Assembly (NCBI GenBank): GCA_037127315.1
Contig: JBBBDQ010001154.1
Coordinates: forward strand, 1,530,001-1,594,000
Origin: Ascarosepion bandense
Taxonomy: Eukaryota > Mollusca > Cephalopoda > Sepiida > Sepiidae
DNA length: 64,000 nt
Direction: 5' to 3'
The first letter of the stretch is position 1. Every line of letters starts with the position of its first letter. Made by a program: the position numbers and the translations under genes. Below, piece after piece: positions 1 to 12,900 of the stretch. The notes below the pieces were generated by a model. The model was not told the origin of the DNA, ran no database searches, and saw nothing but the letters and a program-made list of their open reading frames with translations.

Positions 1-291
1 TGATATTGTTTTCTTTTTGCTTTTATTTTATCCCAACCTCTATAAGATCTCCATTTGTCAAATAACTGTGTATTGTAGAAATAAAAGCTATTAATTGTTA
101 AATGTACAATTTTGTGTTTGCCTTTTTCTGTTTATCACCAATTGTGGACAATTTCATTTAGCTCAGCATTGTTTAACTAATTGAGAGGAACCTGTGAGTA
201 GTGAAATTTTGAATTTCGCTGTTTTACATTGTGGTCCCAGCTGCTGCCATAACGACAGTGTCGTGGTGGTGATGGGTCAGAGTCCATAACT

Positions 292-299
292 ATATATAT

Positions 300-338
<39 letters not shown>
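292..338. repeat. (TA)n microsatellite
   Basis: TA repeats with short TACA interruptions. The surrounding 1-428 is AT-rich with nothing else recognisable. Confidence 0.8.
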
Positions 339-428
339 AGTATAGAATTGGTATAAATGGAATAAAATTTTGTATCTAAAAAACACTATTCTTAAAAAGT
401 GCTCAATACAAAGTAGAGCAAATAATAT

Positions 429-715
429 TTATTTAAAATTTATAACATAAGTCTGTTATAATATCACTACAAAGTAGCTATTTTGTTTTGTCACATAATG
501 GTGCTGATTGCAAGATGAAGAGTTTTAGACGGTTCAAAACTAACCAAACCCCCTCATTAGAGGAGACATTGTGAGGTAGTCTGTGATAACCAATCAAAAT
601 ACAAGTAATTTCTAATTTGATGAACATGACAGCAAATTCTAGAATCAATTTATTCATGCAGTAATGTTAATGTTTGATTAAAATAGAGATCAGTGTTATT
701 CACTATTATTTTCAC
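429..715. repeat. Left arm of a 2.8-kb long-range inverted repeat
   Basis: The reverse complement of this segment matches 2882-3281, allowing for small changes. Shared blocks include CAAACCCCCTCA, GTCTGTGATAACCAA and ACAAGTAATTTCTAATTT. The arms could be terminal inverted repeats of an old DNA transposon enclosing 716-2881; no transposase is visible inside. Confidence 0.7.
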
Positions 716-952
716 TCCAAAATAAAAATAACCCATGCACATATATATAAATAAATCAATACATCCATATGCACACTAGTACATAAACCTACATGCATTT
801 CTATATAGACAAACTTATGCACCCAAGTATATATATTCATATATAAGCACAGGTAAACACAAATATAAAAAATACATATATATACAATTTAAAATAGATA
901 ATGATAACAAATTCAGAGACCATGTGAAATTAATGCTTAAGGAATTACAATT

Positions 953-1200
953 ATTAAATATTAACTTGACAATCCTACGCTAGAATAAAATCCTATTAAA
1001 TATTAACTTGATAATTTATGCTAGATTAAAATCTATCAAATATTAAAATAATGATCTATGTTAGATTAAATACCTAGTAACTATATAACTTGACAGTGTA
1101 TGCTAGATTAAATACCTAGTAAATATTAACTTGACAATATATGGCAAATTAAATACCTAGCAGTTATTAATTTCACAATCTATCCTTAATGAAATATCCA
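953..1200. repeat. Diverged tandem repeat, about 52-bp unit
   Basis: About five imperfect copies of a unit with the blocks TATTAACTTGACAAT, ATGCTAGATTAAA and TACCTAGTAA. It lies inside the region enclosed by the long-range inverted repeat. Confidence 0.65.
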
Positions 1201-1901
1201 GCAAATAATATTAAATAACGTTGGTGAAAATAGTCTATATATATTTATATTATTACTACCCATATTGTAAGGTAAATGGTGAACTATGTTTACAGCTAAC
1301 AGCAAGTTCATTCCTTTGATTTAATAGGTTAATCCTGTCTTTAAATGTGATGATTTCTAACTTTCCATTAAGACAAAGATGACAAGGCGCATTACAAGTT
1401 CAAGCCCTTCTAATTAATTTCCATTTAACAGGAGGAGTTCTGTTTTTATCTTTTAAAAACAAAAAAAGTATTTGGATAACAAACTACCGTATTTATAAGA
1501 ACTATTACTGAAAGATAGTACATACTGATACCAGAGGGTTTTGAATGAGGTTTTAGTAGATCTGATATAAATTATTTAATACTAGAATTTTTAAGTGTAG
1601 AAATAGTGCAAATATAAACTAGGGAATTAGCTAAGCAAATTTTATGTAGTAAGCAATCCTTAGAATTTCTACAATTGCATTCGCTGATATTAGTTTTATT
1701 GCATTTGGCATTATTTATCACATCATTGTGATGCATTTTTTAAACTTTTTATACTTGTGGAGGACTTTGTTATTGTGCTTTTTAATTATTTTTTCGAGAT
1801 AATCCTTACAACAATAGCTTAATTTAAGAGTATTATTATTGAAATTTGTAGTAAGGGGGTTAGTTTTGGTAAAGTATTTATCAAATATTCATTAATATTT
1901 A

Positions 1902-1935
1902 TCAACGTGATATGCTTATGGCATATCACGTTGAA
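1902..1935. repeat. Short hairpin over the 5S-like start
   Basis: TCAACGTGATATGC at 1902-1915 is the exact reverse complement of GCATATCACGTTGA at 1921-1934, with a short loop. The right arm is the 5' part of the 5S-like sequence, so the 5S start has been copied in reverse. Confidence 0.75.
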
Positions 1936-2030
1936 TACACCAGTTCTCGTTCAATCACTAAAGTTAAGCAATGTGAGCCTGGTCAGTACTTATATGGGTA
2001 ACTGCTTGGGAATACCAGGCGCTGTAAGTG
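1914..2030 (+). pseudogene. 5S rRNA-like sequence (5' module of a composite SINE)
   Basis: Near full-length match to animal 5S rRNA: CATATCACGTTGAATACACC near the start, then AGTTAAGCAA, GAGCCTGGTCAGTACTT and GGGAATACCAGG. At 117 nt it is close to the normal 119-120. The internal promoter boxes are recognisable but several helix positions are changed, so it is not a functional gene. A tRNA-derived SINE begins 12 bp downstream, as in the second copy at 45811. Confidence 0.8.
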
Positions 2031-2041
2031 TTCAGTGACGG

Positions 2042-2290
2042 ATGTGCGTTGTGGTGCAGTAGATATCGGCTTGGAAAGAGAAATCGGTGAGCCAAGTTCG
2101 AATTCCAGTTGAGTACCCTGCATTCACTTGAGCACTGGTACCCTTGGGAAAGGTATTAATCTGTCACTTCCCTCTAGTTAAGGGTTAGATAACAGGATGG
2201 GACCTGATGGCAACCCACCTAGTGTTGGTGTCACAATAAAAACACCCTTGGTTGCCCTGGCAAAGCATCAAGTATTCAGCTATTTGACAA
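2042..2290 (+). mobile_element. tRNA-derived SINE (family A) attached to the 5S-like module
   Basis: Begins GATGTGCGTTGTGGTGCAGT with an A-box-like region and a B box GTTCGAATTCC at 2096-2106. It then shares CATTCACTT and CCTTGGGAAAGGTATTAAT with the other family A copies. After about 2215 this copy diverges from the standard SINE 3' half, so the end is approximate. Confidence 0.75.
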
Positions 2291-2881
2291 GATTATGAAT
2301 TTCGCTGCAAACTGCGCCAGGGTTCCAAATGTACAGGGAATACTGGAGGGGTGTAGTGAATTCTATCTCGGCGAAGGCTGCAGGACGACGATGAAAGTAT
2401 TTATTAATGTTTAATAATTTTTGTCCCAATTTAGTTATAACCGTCAAATTGTAAGGGGGAGTAAATCAAATGATTTTCTTTTATTATGGTCATTATTAAT
2501 GGTATTTCTGAATATAATAGTAATACCTTTATAACCGCTATTTCTAAAGGCAGAATTATAGAATTCGCTGTGTGTATCAAAAATTACTTTGCTAGAAGAG
2601 TTAGCGCTGATTCTAAATTCAATTGAAGAAGGTATAATGTTTAATGACTGATGGGGGGATGGTTAGAATTAGGGTGTACATATATTGGATTAGAATTAGC
2701 CTTAATAAAAGGCTGCAAAGAATGATTGTTAAGGTCTAAGGTAACATCCCTGTTTCATATTTGAATAAATTCATAACAATCTAAACCTGATGCTTAGTTG
2801 AATTAGAATTTAAAATTCATAGTTTCTAACATTAATTCAGAATAATTTTTTAAAATAAATTTTTGTTTTTATTTTAAAGTG
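2291..2881. other. AT-rich stretch without recognisable feature
   Basis: No exon, repeat family or RNA gene recognised between the SINE and the right inverted-repeat arm. Confidence 0.4.
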
Positions 2882-3281
2882 ATATTAATAGTGAATTAGT
2901 AATACTGATCTCTATTTTAAACAAACATTAACATTAATGCATCAATAAATTGTTTTTAGGATTTGTTGTCATGTTCTTTAAATTAGAAATTACTTGTATT
3001 TCACTTGGTTATCACAGACTACATAACAATGATTTCTCTATTGAGGGGGTTTGGCTAATTTTGAACTTATTAAAACTCTTCATCTCACAGTCAGCACCAT
3101 CATGTAACAAGACACAAGTGTCAAAACAAAATAGTTACTTTTAGTGGTATTATAACTTATTAGTGGTATTACTTATTTAGTGGTATTATAACTTATTAGT
3201 GGTATTACTTATTTAGTGGTATTATAACTTATTAGTGGTATTACTTATTTAGTGGTATTATAACTTATAAATTTAAAATGT
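2882..3281. repeat. Right arm of the long-range inverted repeat
   Basis: Reverse complement of 429-715. The outer end of this arm has been expanded into the tandem array at 3141-3268, which makes it longer than the left arm. Confidence 0.7.
3141..3268. repeat. 36-bp tandem repeat, about 3.5 copies
   Basis: Nearly perfect unit made of TTAGTGGTATTATAACTTAT plus TAGTGGTATTACTTAT. The motif corresponds to the terminal part of the inverted-repeat arm (compare ATAATATCACT near 460). Confidence 0.85.
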
Positions 3282-3442
3282 TTTTTTTTGTGTGTGTAAT
3301 TGCACTCTAAGTAATAGGACAGCTTGGTTAAAATTTGGGCTAAATCAAAATATTTTTATTTCTATATAACATTGTTATCAATTGATTTATATGCATTGAC
3401 AACTCATTTACAGTGTTGACAAACTAATTTTTTTCTCTCCAG

Positions 3443-3542
3443 ACTTGGTGCTACAATTACGATACTAAGGGAGAGAACTGTGGAAACTGACACACGAAAA
3501 GCCCTGCAAGTTCTTGTTCGAAAAGTTCCTGATGATCAGCAA
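3443..3542 (+). CDS. GTPBP2: GTPBP2 exon a (first visible)
   Basis: Preceded by a pyrimidine tract and AG at 3441-3442 and followed by GTGAGC at 3543. The first base completes a codon begun upstream, so the preceding intron has phase 2. It encodes 33 residues from [11 protein letters not shown] to VRKVPDDQQ, the linker just before the G domain in GTPBP1/2 proteins. It ends in phase 0. I found no convincing exon between 1 and 3442. Confidence 0.88.
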
Positions 3543-6500
3543 GTGAGCAATCAATGCATTTTGTTACATAGAAACCCTTTTTAGATTGTTAATTAATATG
3601 ATTATTTTTTAAAAATCAATTCAATCCCAAGCAAGGTGATAAAGCCACTAAGATGCAAGAGGCTACTGGGAATGAAAGAGAATGAGAAAACTTTAGAAGG
3701 AACCAGAAATCCAATCCTAAAAAGGCAATAAAAGCTGAACCTCTATTCCTGTTTAAAAGACTAGAGAAGGAATGTGTTGTGGATTCTGGGTGAGGAACCG
3801 CACAAAATAATGAACAACACAACAGATAGTTGAGATAGAAAAGTAGGTTATATTGAACGTAATATACAAACTTGAACGCAGGTTAGTAAATTCAGGAATA
3901 CTATTAGCAAGAAATAAATATATACAAGTCTTGAAATGAAATTGTTGGAAATAGTATATCCATGTATATTATTCTAGCTGAGTGGAGCTCAGAGCTATTC
4001 TGATTTCTGATGCTGTAATCTCTGGGTAACTTTGGTATCTCTGCAAAACAGTTGCAGTAAAACTGCCTTGCTTGGGGCGATATGAATATGAAAAAAAAAA
4101 ACATCCAAACAAAAATCTGTTTTGAAAAAGCAATTTTCTTGAATAGTTTTCTTTTCAAAAATATATGTTTTATTTTTTACAATATTACTCTACTGGAAAC
4201 TTACTTACAGCAAATGAAATCATTTTTGTTTTATTTGGATTCAATCGGCAGTAATTCAAGTTTTGTCTCCTTACCCAGCGTAGGTAATTCAAGTCTTGTC
4301 TCCCTACCCAGCGTAGGTAATTCAAGTCTTGTCTCCCTACCCAGCGTAGGTAATTCAAGTCTTGTCTCCCTACCCAGTGTAGGTCATTCAAGGATTGTCT
4401 TATTAACCAGTGTAGGTAAGGTATTTCTGTGACACTATGGACACCTATTTAGAGGAGGAAAGTGAGATTTTATCATATCTTGAGGGTTTCTGTTTTATGG
4501 TTAGTGGAGGGTTTTTTTAAAGTCTGGTCTTCTAAACAGCATCCACTTTGACTGACAAGAAAACTGAAAACTAAAGGAGTGGATGGGGGCTTTTGGTGAC
4601 CAAGTGACAACAAACCAGACATTGATCATTTCCGGGTGCTTATATTAAAAGTCATACTTGGGATCAAAAAGACAGTTTTGGTATTCCCTTGGCCAGATGG
4701 ACTTGTCCATAGTTTTGTTTTAATGTCACCTGTGTTTGTATTGTTGGGATGGGCGAGAAATTTGTAAGGAGAAAGAGCTGATCTTTGAGGTCAACATAGC
4801 AGACATTGTCCAAGTATCACCTACTTATCCGTTCACATCAATCCCTGAATAAAATGTCTAAAAATGATACTAGAAACAGGTTTCATGTGAAGAGAAAGAC
4901 GAATCAGCTACAGGTGGTGACAGAGAAAGGGCAAGAGAAGGATGTAAACAGAGGAGTAAAGACAGTTGTCAAGGTAGAGAGAAACAAAAAGAACAAGATA
5001 CATGGGGTGATGTAGAAAGGACTGGAGTCAAGTGGATAAGAGATGGGAATTGACATTGCATTTAAATTCCTGGAGATTGTAGCCATCAGGAAAAACAAGT
5101 ATATGGAAGGGAGTTCCACAGGTGTGAAGTGCGCGAAAAGAAGCTGCTGGAGTAGAATTGTTGAATGCATTTGGTTGATTTAACTGTTAGTTTGTTTAAT
5201 GGCATATCAACTCCTTATGGGTCATTTAATGCTAAAATTTAATTTTCTGGGAAACATTAGTAATGTCATTTACAAAAATGTATTGCTGATATTTTTACTA
5301 TAAAAATGTGTTTTTATGCTTTCATAATGTTTTTACCCCAGTTTGAGGGTTAACTATTTACCCATAGTTGGGACCCTCACAAGTGCTATTACCCCAGGAC
5401 AGGGTGGACCTGGGAACTACAGCAATTGAGAGGTGGTTCCATGCTACTCAAAGCCTCTTGATCAGAGAGAGCAAACTTCTTTCATACAGTTCTTCAAGGT
5501 TAATGTAATTACCTGAGCCAAAGTGGTGGTTTTAAATTTTCATGCAGAACTCCTCCTCAAATATTGCCCACATGACTCTAAGGTGACTGGCTGAGAATTT
5601 TCATGATTACATCCCTTCCATTGTATGGTCTTCTCTCTTGATTTGAAACCTCTGGATTACTATGTTCTTGTTGAGAGTAAGACCAATCATTAACTCCACA
5701 GTACCAGGGACTTAATGAACACCATCATCAGAAATCAAAATCGTATGATCTGAGTATGCAATTGTTTCCAGTTGATGCCTTTCTTGAGACTGAAGCCAGT
5801 TTTATTGAATAAATCTTGGTTTGTCATTTTTCTAAGTTGACTGTGTGTACAAATTTGTAGAGAGATATACTGATGTTATCCATCTAATTATTTTTGTTTT
5901 TTTTTCTATTTGAATTTGTTCTCGATTACTTGTCATAACCTGTTAATATTTTGTTTGTCATCTTCAAGTTGTTCTGTCTTTTTTTTTATTTCTTTTCTTT
6001 TTGCTTCAATTTCAGTTCATTGATTTACGACTTGCAGTGTTAGGAAATGTTGATGCTGGAAAGAGTACGTTACTCGGAGTTCTGACGCAAGGGGAATTGG
6101 ACAACGGCCAGGGGAGAGCACGTCTCAATTTGTTCCGTCATTTACATGAAATTCAATCTGGACGAACATCAAGTATAAGTCATGATATCTTAGGGTTTAA
6201 CAGTATGGGACAGGTAAGTTAAAAAAGATTTCATTCATTTTAGATAATTGCTTAAAGGCAAGTGAAAAAAAAATATTCTGACTGGATTTTCATTTAAAAA
6301 CAAAATATGTTAGTGATATGTTTTAACATTAACAAAAACTATCTTGGGTGGAATAATTCTATATATCAGCAAAGAACTGTTATGGGTCGCATAAATGGGT
6401 TTTTTTTCTCTTTCTGCACTATGTACCTTCAGCATTGCCCAATAAAATTAGAATGTGTTGATTGTGGCTCTGTCACTTGCCCAAAAGAGGCCATCTTTTG

Positions 6501-6960
6501 GGTGGTTACTTGCTGTCTTCAGTATAAATCTAACCTAACTGTATGTTAGGGCGCCGCTCCCTATTTGACTACAAATGGACTGTTCCCATTGCTATATATA
6601 GCAATGGTGGAGTCTCTACAAGGGAGTCGTAGAGAGTCACTTGAGAGTCTCTAATGAGTTACTGAAGAGTCAGTGCGAGTCAGTCACACTTCCGGTGGCG
6701 TACCGGAAGTAATCACGTATACACACGTCTTACGACGGATTGGACTCTTGTATCTTTCTATTGTTTAATTGGAGTAGATAGACTGAACTATCGCCCGGTT
6801 CACACTCCACCCACGTCTATTGAACAGGTGAAGAGGCTCATCCCTTGTTTCCTGTTTAGGATGTGGTTCCCGGCTTTCTTTTTTTCCTATCATTCTACTC
6901 TTAAGTAGCCCCCTGCGCATCAGTGGCATCACCGCTTTGCTTGGGGTGATATGATTAAAA

Positions 6961-6994
<34 letters not shown>

Positions 6995-9900
6995 TATTAC
7001 TAATCACTTCTGTATATACTAACCGTCTTTCCGTGGAATACAACTTATATTCTGATTCTGTTGTTGAGTTATTCATTTATACTTGGCGACATAACACTGT
7101 ACTAATTATTCCCCAGTACAAACCAGAGCCGTGTCTTTCTATCTATTAATTCATTGTGACTTATATTTGACATTAAATAATCCCACAAACAGAATGGTGA
7201 GAGTGTTAATTAAATTTTTTAGCTAAAATTTAATTTTGCAAGATCACGGAGAAAAGGATTTTCAGCAGTTCAGAATTAAGATATTTATTACAAACAGGAT
7301 AGGGATATTATATGCTTAACCCTCTAGGGCCATTCGTATCATATTTGATACAGTATTTCCCTACTTGACTGAGCAGTCAGTACTGCTTTCATTTGAAATT
7401 TATAAAATATTTCTCTTAAAAAATTTTTCAGGAAAATATTTCTTTCAAGGCTTGTTTTCATACTGTATCAAATATGATACGAATGGCCCTAGAGGGTTAA
7501 AGAAGAAAGAGAAAGAAAGAAAGAAAGAAAGAAAATATAATTTAACCCTCTAGGGCCATTCGTATCATATTTGATACAGTATTTCCCTATAAGGAAACAT
7601 TTGGTATTTCCCTACAAGGAAACATTTGGTATTCATTGACTGAGCAGTCAGTACTGCTTTCATTTGAAATTTATAAAATATTTCTCTTAAAAAATTTTTC
7701 AGGGAAATATTTCTTTCAAGGCTTGTTTTCATACTGTATCAAATATGATACGAATGGCCCTAGAGGGTTAATGAAAGTGCATTGCAAATGATTTCAATAT
7801 AGGAATGCATTCAGGAAGATAGGGATTGTCAGTGGTCATGAATTAATGTAAGCATTACTGATAGAATAACTATTATTTTGACAATTGAACTCATTGTTTT
7901 TGTTCTATATGTTGTTTTCACATTTTGGCCTATTCATTCTTTGGTCTTCTTTAGGTGAATGATCCATATAAAAAGAGAGTGTTTTCTCTTTTCTTTCCTG
8001 GTTGTACTACTGTTTTTTCACTTTTTTTTTTTTTTTTTTACAGACGGGCAATTCATCTGAAGAAGGCCTGTCAATAGTTTGGCTAAAATTTTGTGATAAC
8101 ACTAGCACAAAAAAATAAATTGTTCAAATAACTTTTAGTATAACCGTGATTAATTTATACTAAAATCCGACTTGATCTAGTCTTATTCATAGAGATATAT
8201 TCCTGGACATCCAAAAATAGAACTGAAAATAGAACTGAACTAAGCATATATAAAGAAAGAGAAAATTTAAATATAAAAAGTAAATTAACTGTAGTCTGTC
8301 TCCCTTCCTGACATAAATGTCTTTTTTTTTTTTAGAATTTTCAATTTCTGAACTTGGTTTGCTTTCTTCAGATTATTTGAGAATAACACATTCTTGTGTT
8401 GCATTTGATGGAATATAACAAACCTAAATTTATATTTAAAGTTGCATTATTATTGAGTTCAGCTTTGTACTGGCAGTCTATGGTGTCTGATTAAATAACC
8501 TACCAGATACCTCAACTTCACATTTACTAGGTTATTAAAAATTCCCCATTTTAAAATATTTATAATTTATTTATTAATTATTAGCAGTATAGCTTGGTGT
8601 TGCTCGGGCATAATGAAATCTTTAAAACTAATTCATGGTTCTGGAGCTCAGACTCTTTGGACGTTGGCACAAATGACTAAAAAGCAATAGTTGTTTCCAG
8701 TTAAAGCGAAACCATAGACTGAAAGAAAAATGAATGGATGTAAGTCAAATTTTGATTTCCTGGTATCGATATCAAATATGTTTTTTTTGTTGTAAACTGA
8801 ATTTTGAAGGCTAAATAAGTCCTCTGCGTAAATGGTATCATGGCTGAGACTAAGAACTACAATTATACCTACTTACAGCCAAATCCAAAGCAAAAACTAA
8901 AATAAAAGGGCTGAAAAAATACAGACATACAGGCAGATAAACAGACACACACACAAACATCTTGCCTTTTATATATATATATATTATCGATTTCCTGCAC
9001 TATTGTAAGAAATGTAACCTTGAAACTTCTGAATATCGTTTCTTATGTCTTTGTCTATGAGTGTATGAAATTTGATTAAAATCGGACCACTCCTTCTATA
9101 ACCCGATTTTATCGATTTTCAATATTTATCGGGGGTACCTCGACACAAAACCTAGCTAAGAACACTCGCAGAAGTTTATAGTACAACTGTGTAAATTTTC
9201 AAGAAAATCGGTTCAGCTGTTTTGGAGTCTATAGGTAACGGACACACACAGACACACTTCCATTTATAAATAAGTTTAGATTAGATTTAGATTAGATCAT
9301 TTTTACAAAAATTGGACATGAGAGGAAAGTGAGGTCTTATTTAAAATTCAATGTAGGTACCATATTTTGATACCAGCTTTTTGAGCTTCTCAGGAATTGT
9401 GTCACATGATTTTACTCAGAACTCTTGTAATATGTGTTGTATATTGTAAATTGTAACAAAAGAAAAAAAAATGATTGATCAAAACACAGAGCTAAATTTC
9501 AGACAAAGATTTAATTTACAAAAAAACACAAAATAAAAATCTTTAAAAATATACAATTTTTGCATTCAAATAGAAAACATAGAGTTTACTACTGGCAGAC
9601 AGTGTTACGAAGGGAGAGGTAAGGAGTAATTTTTTACACATTAGGCTACTGAGTATTCTAAGTACTATTTTTGGAAATCCTCAAATGTGTATATAAAGAA
9701 TAATTTTTTGTTTGGTCAATGAAAGAGTCAAAAAAAATTCTATTTACCTATTTACCTATTTAGTTCTATGAGGTTCTCTCTCAGGTTTTAGTTGGTTGGC
9801 AACTTTTAGTAGAGATTCTTTTGGCTGGATATACAAATCCTGAATCGAGCTGGAGTTGATAATGTCAGCAAATCCTTTTAACAACTAACTACTCTCTTCC

Positions 9901-12900
9901 TAAAACCTATTTTTATCGGGGCTAACACCTAATTTGCTTATTTCTCGAATCATCTCGGGTCCTCCAAATGTTCTATTGCTAATTTCTCTATTTTACAACT
10001 ACTTCATGAATTAAAACCTTTTTGTACTAACAAGTAGGACTCAATAGAATCACTTACTATAACTTTTAGCCTTTTTTTTGACATTATTAATATTATTTTT
10101 TAATTATAAATGCATCCTCGTAACACATGGAAGACATAACTTCTTGTATTTGCCCTCCAAAGTCTTGGTTTGGTAGAGTTGACTTACTCCTTTAAGCCAT
10201 CCCAAAGAAAAAAGTCACAGGGTGTTAAGTCAGAATTCCTGGCTGGTCACAGACATAAAATGAAGAGTTACTTTTCAACTACTCTGTTGTGTTATTTTAA
10301 AGAGAAAAAATTTCATCAAATATGATAAATTCTCAAAAGATAAAATTTCAAAGTTTTATTTATGGAATTAAATGTATCTTTATGGCATTTAATATGCTGT
10401 CAAATGATAATTACATTTTTTTAAAATAAAGAGTGAATGAATTTTCAAAAAAGAATATATTTTCCTGCGTCCAATTCTGGAATGTTTTTTTTTTCTCTGT
10501 ACAGATTGTCAATTACAAAGAAGCACGGACAGTTGAAGAAATCTGTGAGAATTCCATGAAATTGATCACTCTCATAGACTTGGCAGGGCATCAGAAATAC
10601 CTGAAAACTACCATCTTTGGTCTGACTGGTTATTGTCCTGATTGTGCTATGCTTGTAGTCAGTGCAAACACTGGAATGGGTAGGTCAAAACAAATCATTT
10701 CTTTTATGCGCCATCACTTTTTAGGCTATAGATGATCATTGCTCCCCACAACTTCCTGTCTCTAAGTAACATTTGACCCTTTACAGTCCTTCTTAGTCTT
10801 TGTTCTGCTATCCATGTACACTAAAAACGTTAAGTCGGTGACTTGATGTTTTCTCTGTCCGTTTGACGTTCTGTATGTTTTGTGAGTGTTAAATTCACCA
10901 GATCCTCTTCCTTCATCATATTTCCCACATATTTCAGATCTTTTGTCGTACTTCCTGTTTTCCTTAAGGCTTCTTTGTACGTCCTGTTTCTCTTAAGGGT
11001 TTGTATTTCTTGTTTTGCTTAAGACTTCTTTGTACTTCCTGTTTTGCTAAAGGCTTCTTTGTACTTCCTGTTTTGCTTAAGACTTCTTTGTACTTCCTGT
11101 TTTGCTTAAGGCTTCTTTATACTTCCTGTTTTGCTTAAGGCTTCTTTATACTTCCTGTTTTGCTTAAGGCTTCTTTATACTTCCTGTTTTGCTTAAGACT
11201 TCTTTGTACTTCCTGTTTTACTTAAGACGTCTTTGTCTCTTAAGACTTCTTTGTACTTCCTGCTTTGCTTAAGACTTCTTTGTACTTCCTGTTTCGCTTA
11301 AGGCTTCTTTGTATTTCCTGTCTTGCTTAAGGCTTCTTTATATTTCCTGTTTTGCTTAAGACTTCTTTGTCTCTTAAGACTTCTTTGTACTATCTTGCTT
11401 TGCTTAAGGCTTCTTTATACTTCCTGTTTTGCTTAAGACTTCTTTGTACTTCCTGTTTTACTTAAGACTTCTTTGTTCTTCCTGTTTTGCTTAAGGCTTC
11501 TTTATACTTCCTGTTTTGCTTAAGACTTCTTTGTACTTTCTGCTTTGCTTAAAACTTTTTTGTACTTCCTGTTTTGCTTAAGACTTTTTTGTACTTCCTA
11601 TTTTGCTTAAGATTTCTATGTACTTCCTGCTTTGCTTAAGAGGTACCTCCTGATAATATGTAGTATCCTCTCTTAGGAGTCTTCCTGAGTAATCTACTCA
11701 AGCCTAAATGGTAATATCACACTGTGAACACTGAACTCTGCTACTCGGCTCTAGCTAGTATGACTACTGCTGATACTTGTGATCTGGTTGATCCACTCAG
11801 TTGAATTCCTCGGATGATCCTTACAAATTTCTGTCTGGTGCTTAATATATGTTATTATTGTGGTCATGTGATCCACAGTGGAATAATCCATTCTTATAGT
11901 TTTATTTGTTATCTGGCAATCAGTGTTCAACCACATGTGTCGGTGTCGACACTTCTTTCTACATGACACATACCCAATATTTCATATGATAATTCAGATA
12001 AAAATCTCATGTTACTTACTCTGTGTGTATGTGTGTCACAATGAAAACAGTTACAAAATGACCTATATTATTTTTTTATATTATATTATCAGCCTTTACT
12101 AAAATTTTGCATCTTTTTGTTACTGCATATAGATTAAAATATTTTCAGACACCTTTTATTGTATTGTTGTTATGGTTAAACATACCTATTCCTCAGATAA
12201 TGAACTCTCCCTCCAATATTAATAAGAATTAACAGGAAGTTAACCCGAGAAGTTCTTGAGAAGTTCTTAGGAGTTCTAGAGAGTTCTTTAGAGTTCTATT
12301 GGAGTTCAGTAGAACTACTAGGCAATTGATATTAGTCGGCAGTTAGCCGAATACTAAGGAGTCAATTTTCAGTGGAAGATTACCAAGTTCTTAACATTTT
12401 GGGTACGTTAAGTCGATTAGCAACCAACATAGCACGATTATAACCTTCAGTGTGAAAACTACTCTACAACAATTGTATAGCTAACAAACACAGCTTATGG
12501 CAATTTCATTCCTTACTGAAGGTTCCATTTTGTAGCCTTGTGCCAGACTTTTTCGAAATAAAGTATAAGAAAGTATGACAGGAAAAAAGAAGGGCAGCTA
12601 TTTATTTTCGGGCAGCCAGAAGGGAGATGTGAAACAAGCTGAAGTACAAAAAATTTCAACTAGGTATCAGCTTGTAAACCTTGTATCGTCTATGAGTGGA
12701 CTAATTTTGTGTTTGAAAAATAAGCAACTTCTCTCTCTCTCCCCTCACCTCTCTCTCTTGATCAACACCACATATTGTTTATGTCATATTTTTTGTCTAC
12801 AGTTTCACATAACTTGTTTTTCATCCTCAGCCTTTTTCCTTTGCAATGCCTTATATTTTCAGGTGAATTTACAAAAATTACACTAATCCTCATTAATTGC

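Noticed and set aside
177..386. 69-residue minus-strand frame
   Set aside because: Its Tyr-Ile repeats come from a (TA)n microsatellite.
1914..2030. Functional 5S rRNA gene
   Set aside because: Internal deletions and helix-breaking changes, no T-run terminator at the end, and direct fusion to a SINE.
1..3442. An upstream GTPBP2 exon
   Set aside because: I looked for a frame resembling the N-terminal part of the family ending in phase 2 before 3443 and found none with splice sites.
4082..4432. 116-residue frame with repeated SLPSVGNSS
   Set aside because: It comes from a 33-bp minisatellite and is open on the opposite strand too; upstream part is AT-rich intron.
10935..11648. CRISPR-like regular array
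   Set aside because: Units are contiguous without unique spacers, and the context is an animal intron; it is a minisatellite. The same applies to 37691-39003.
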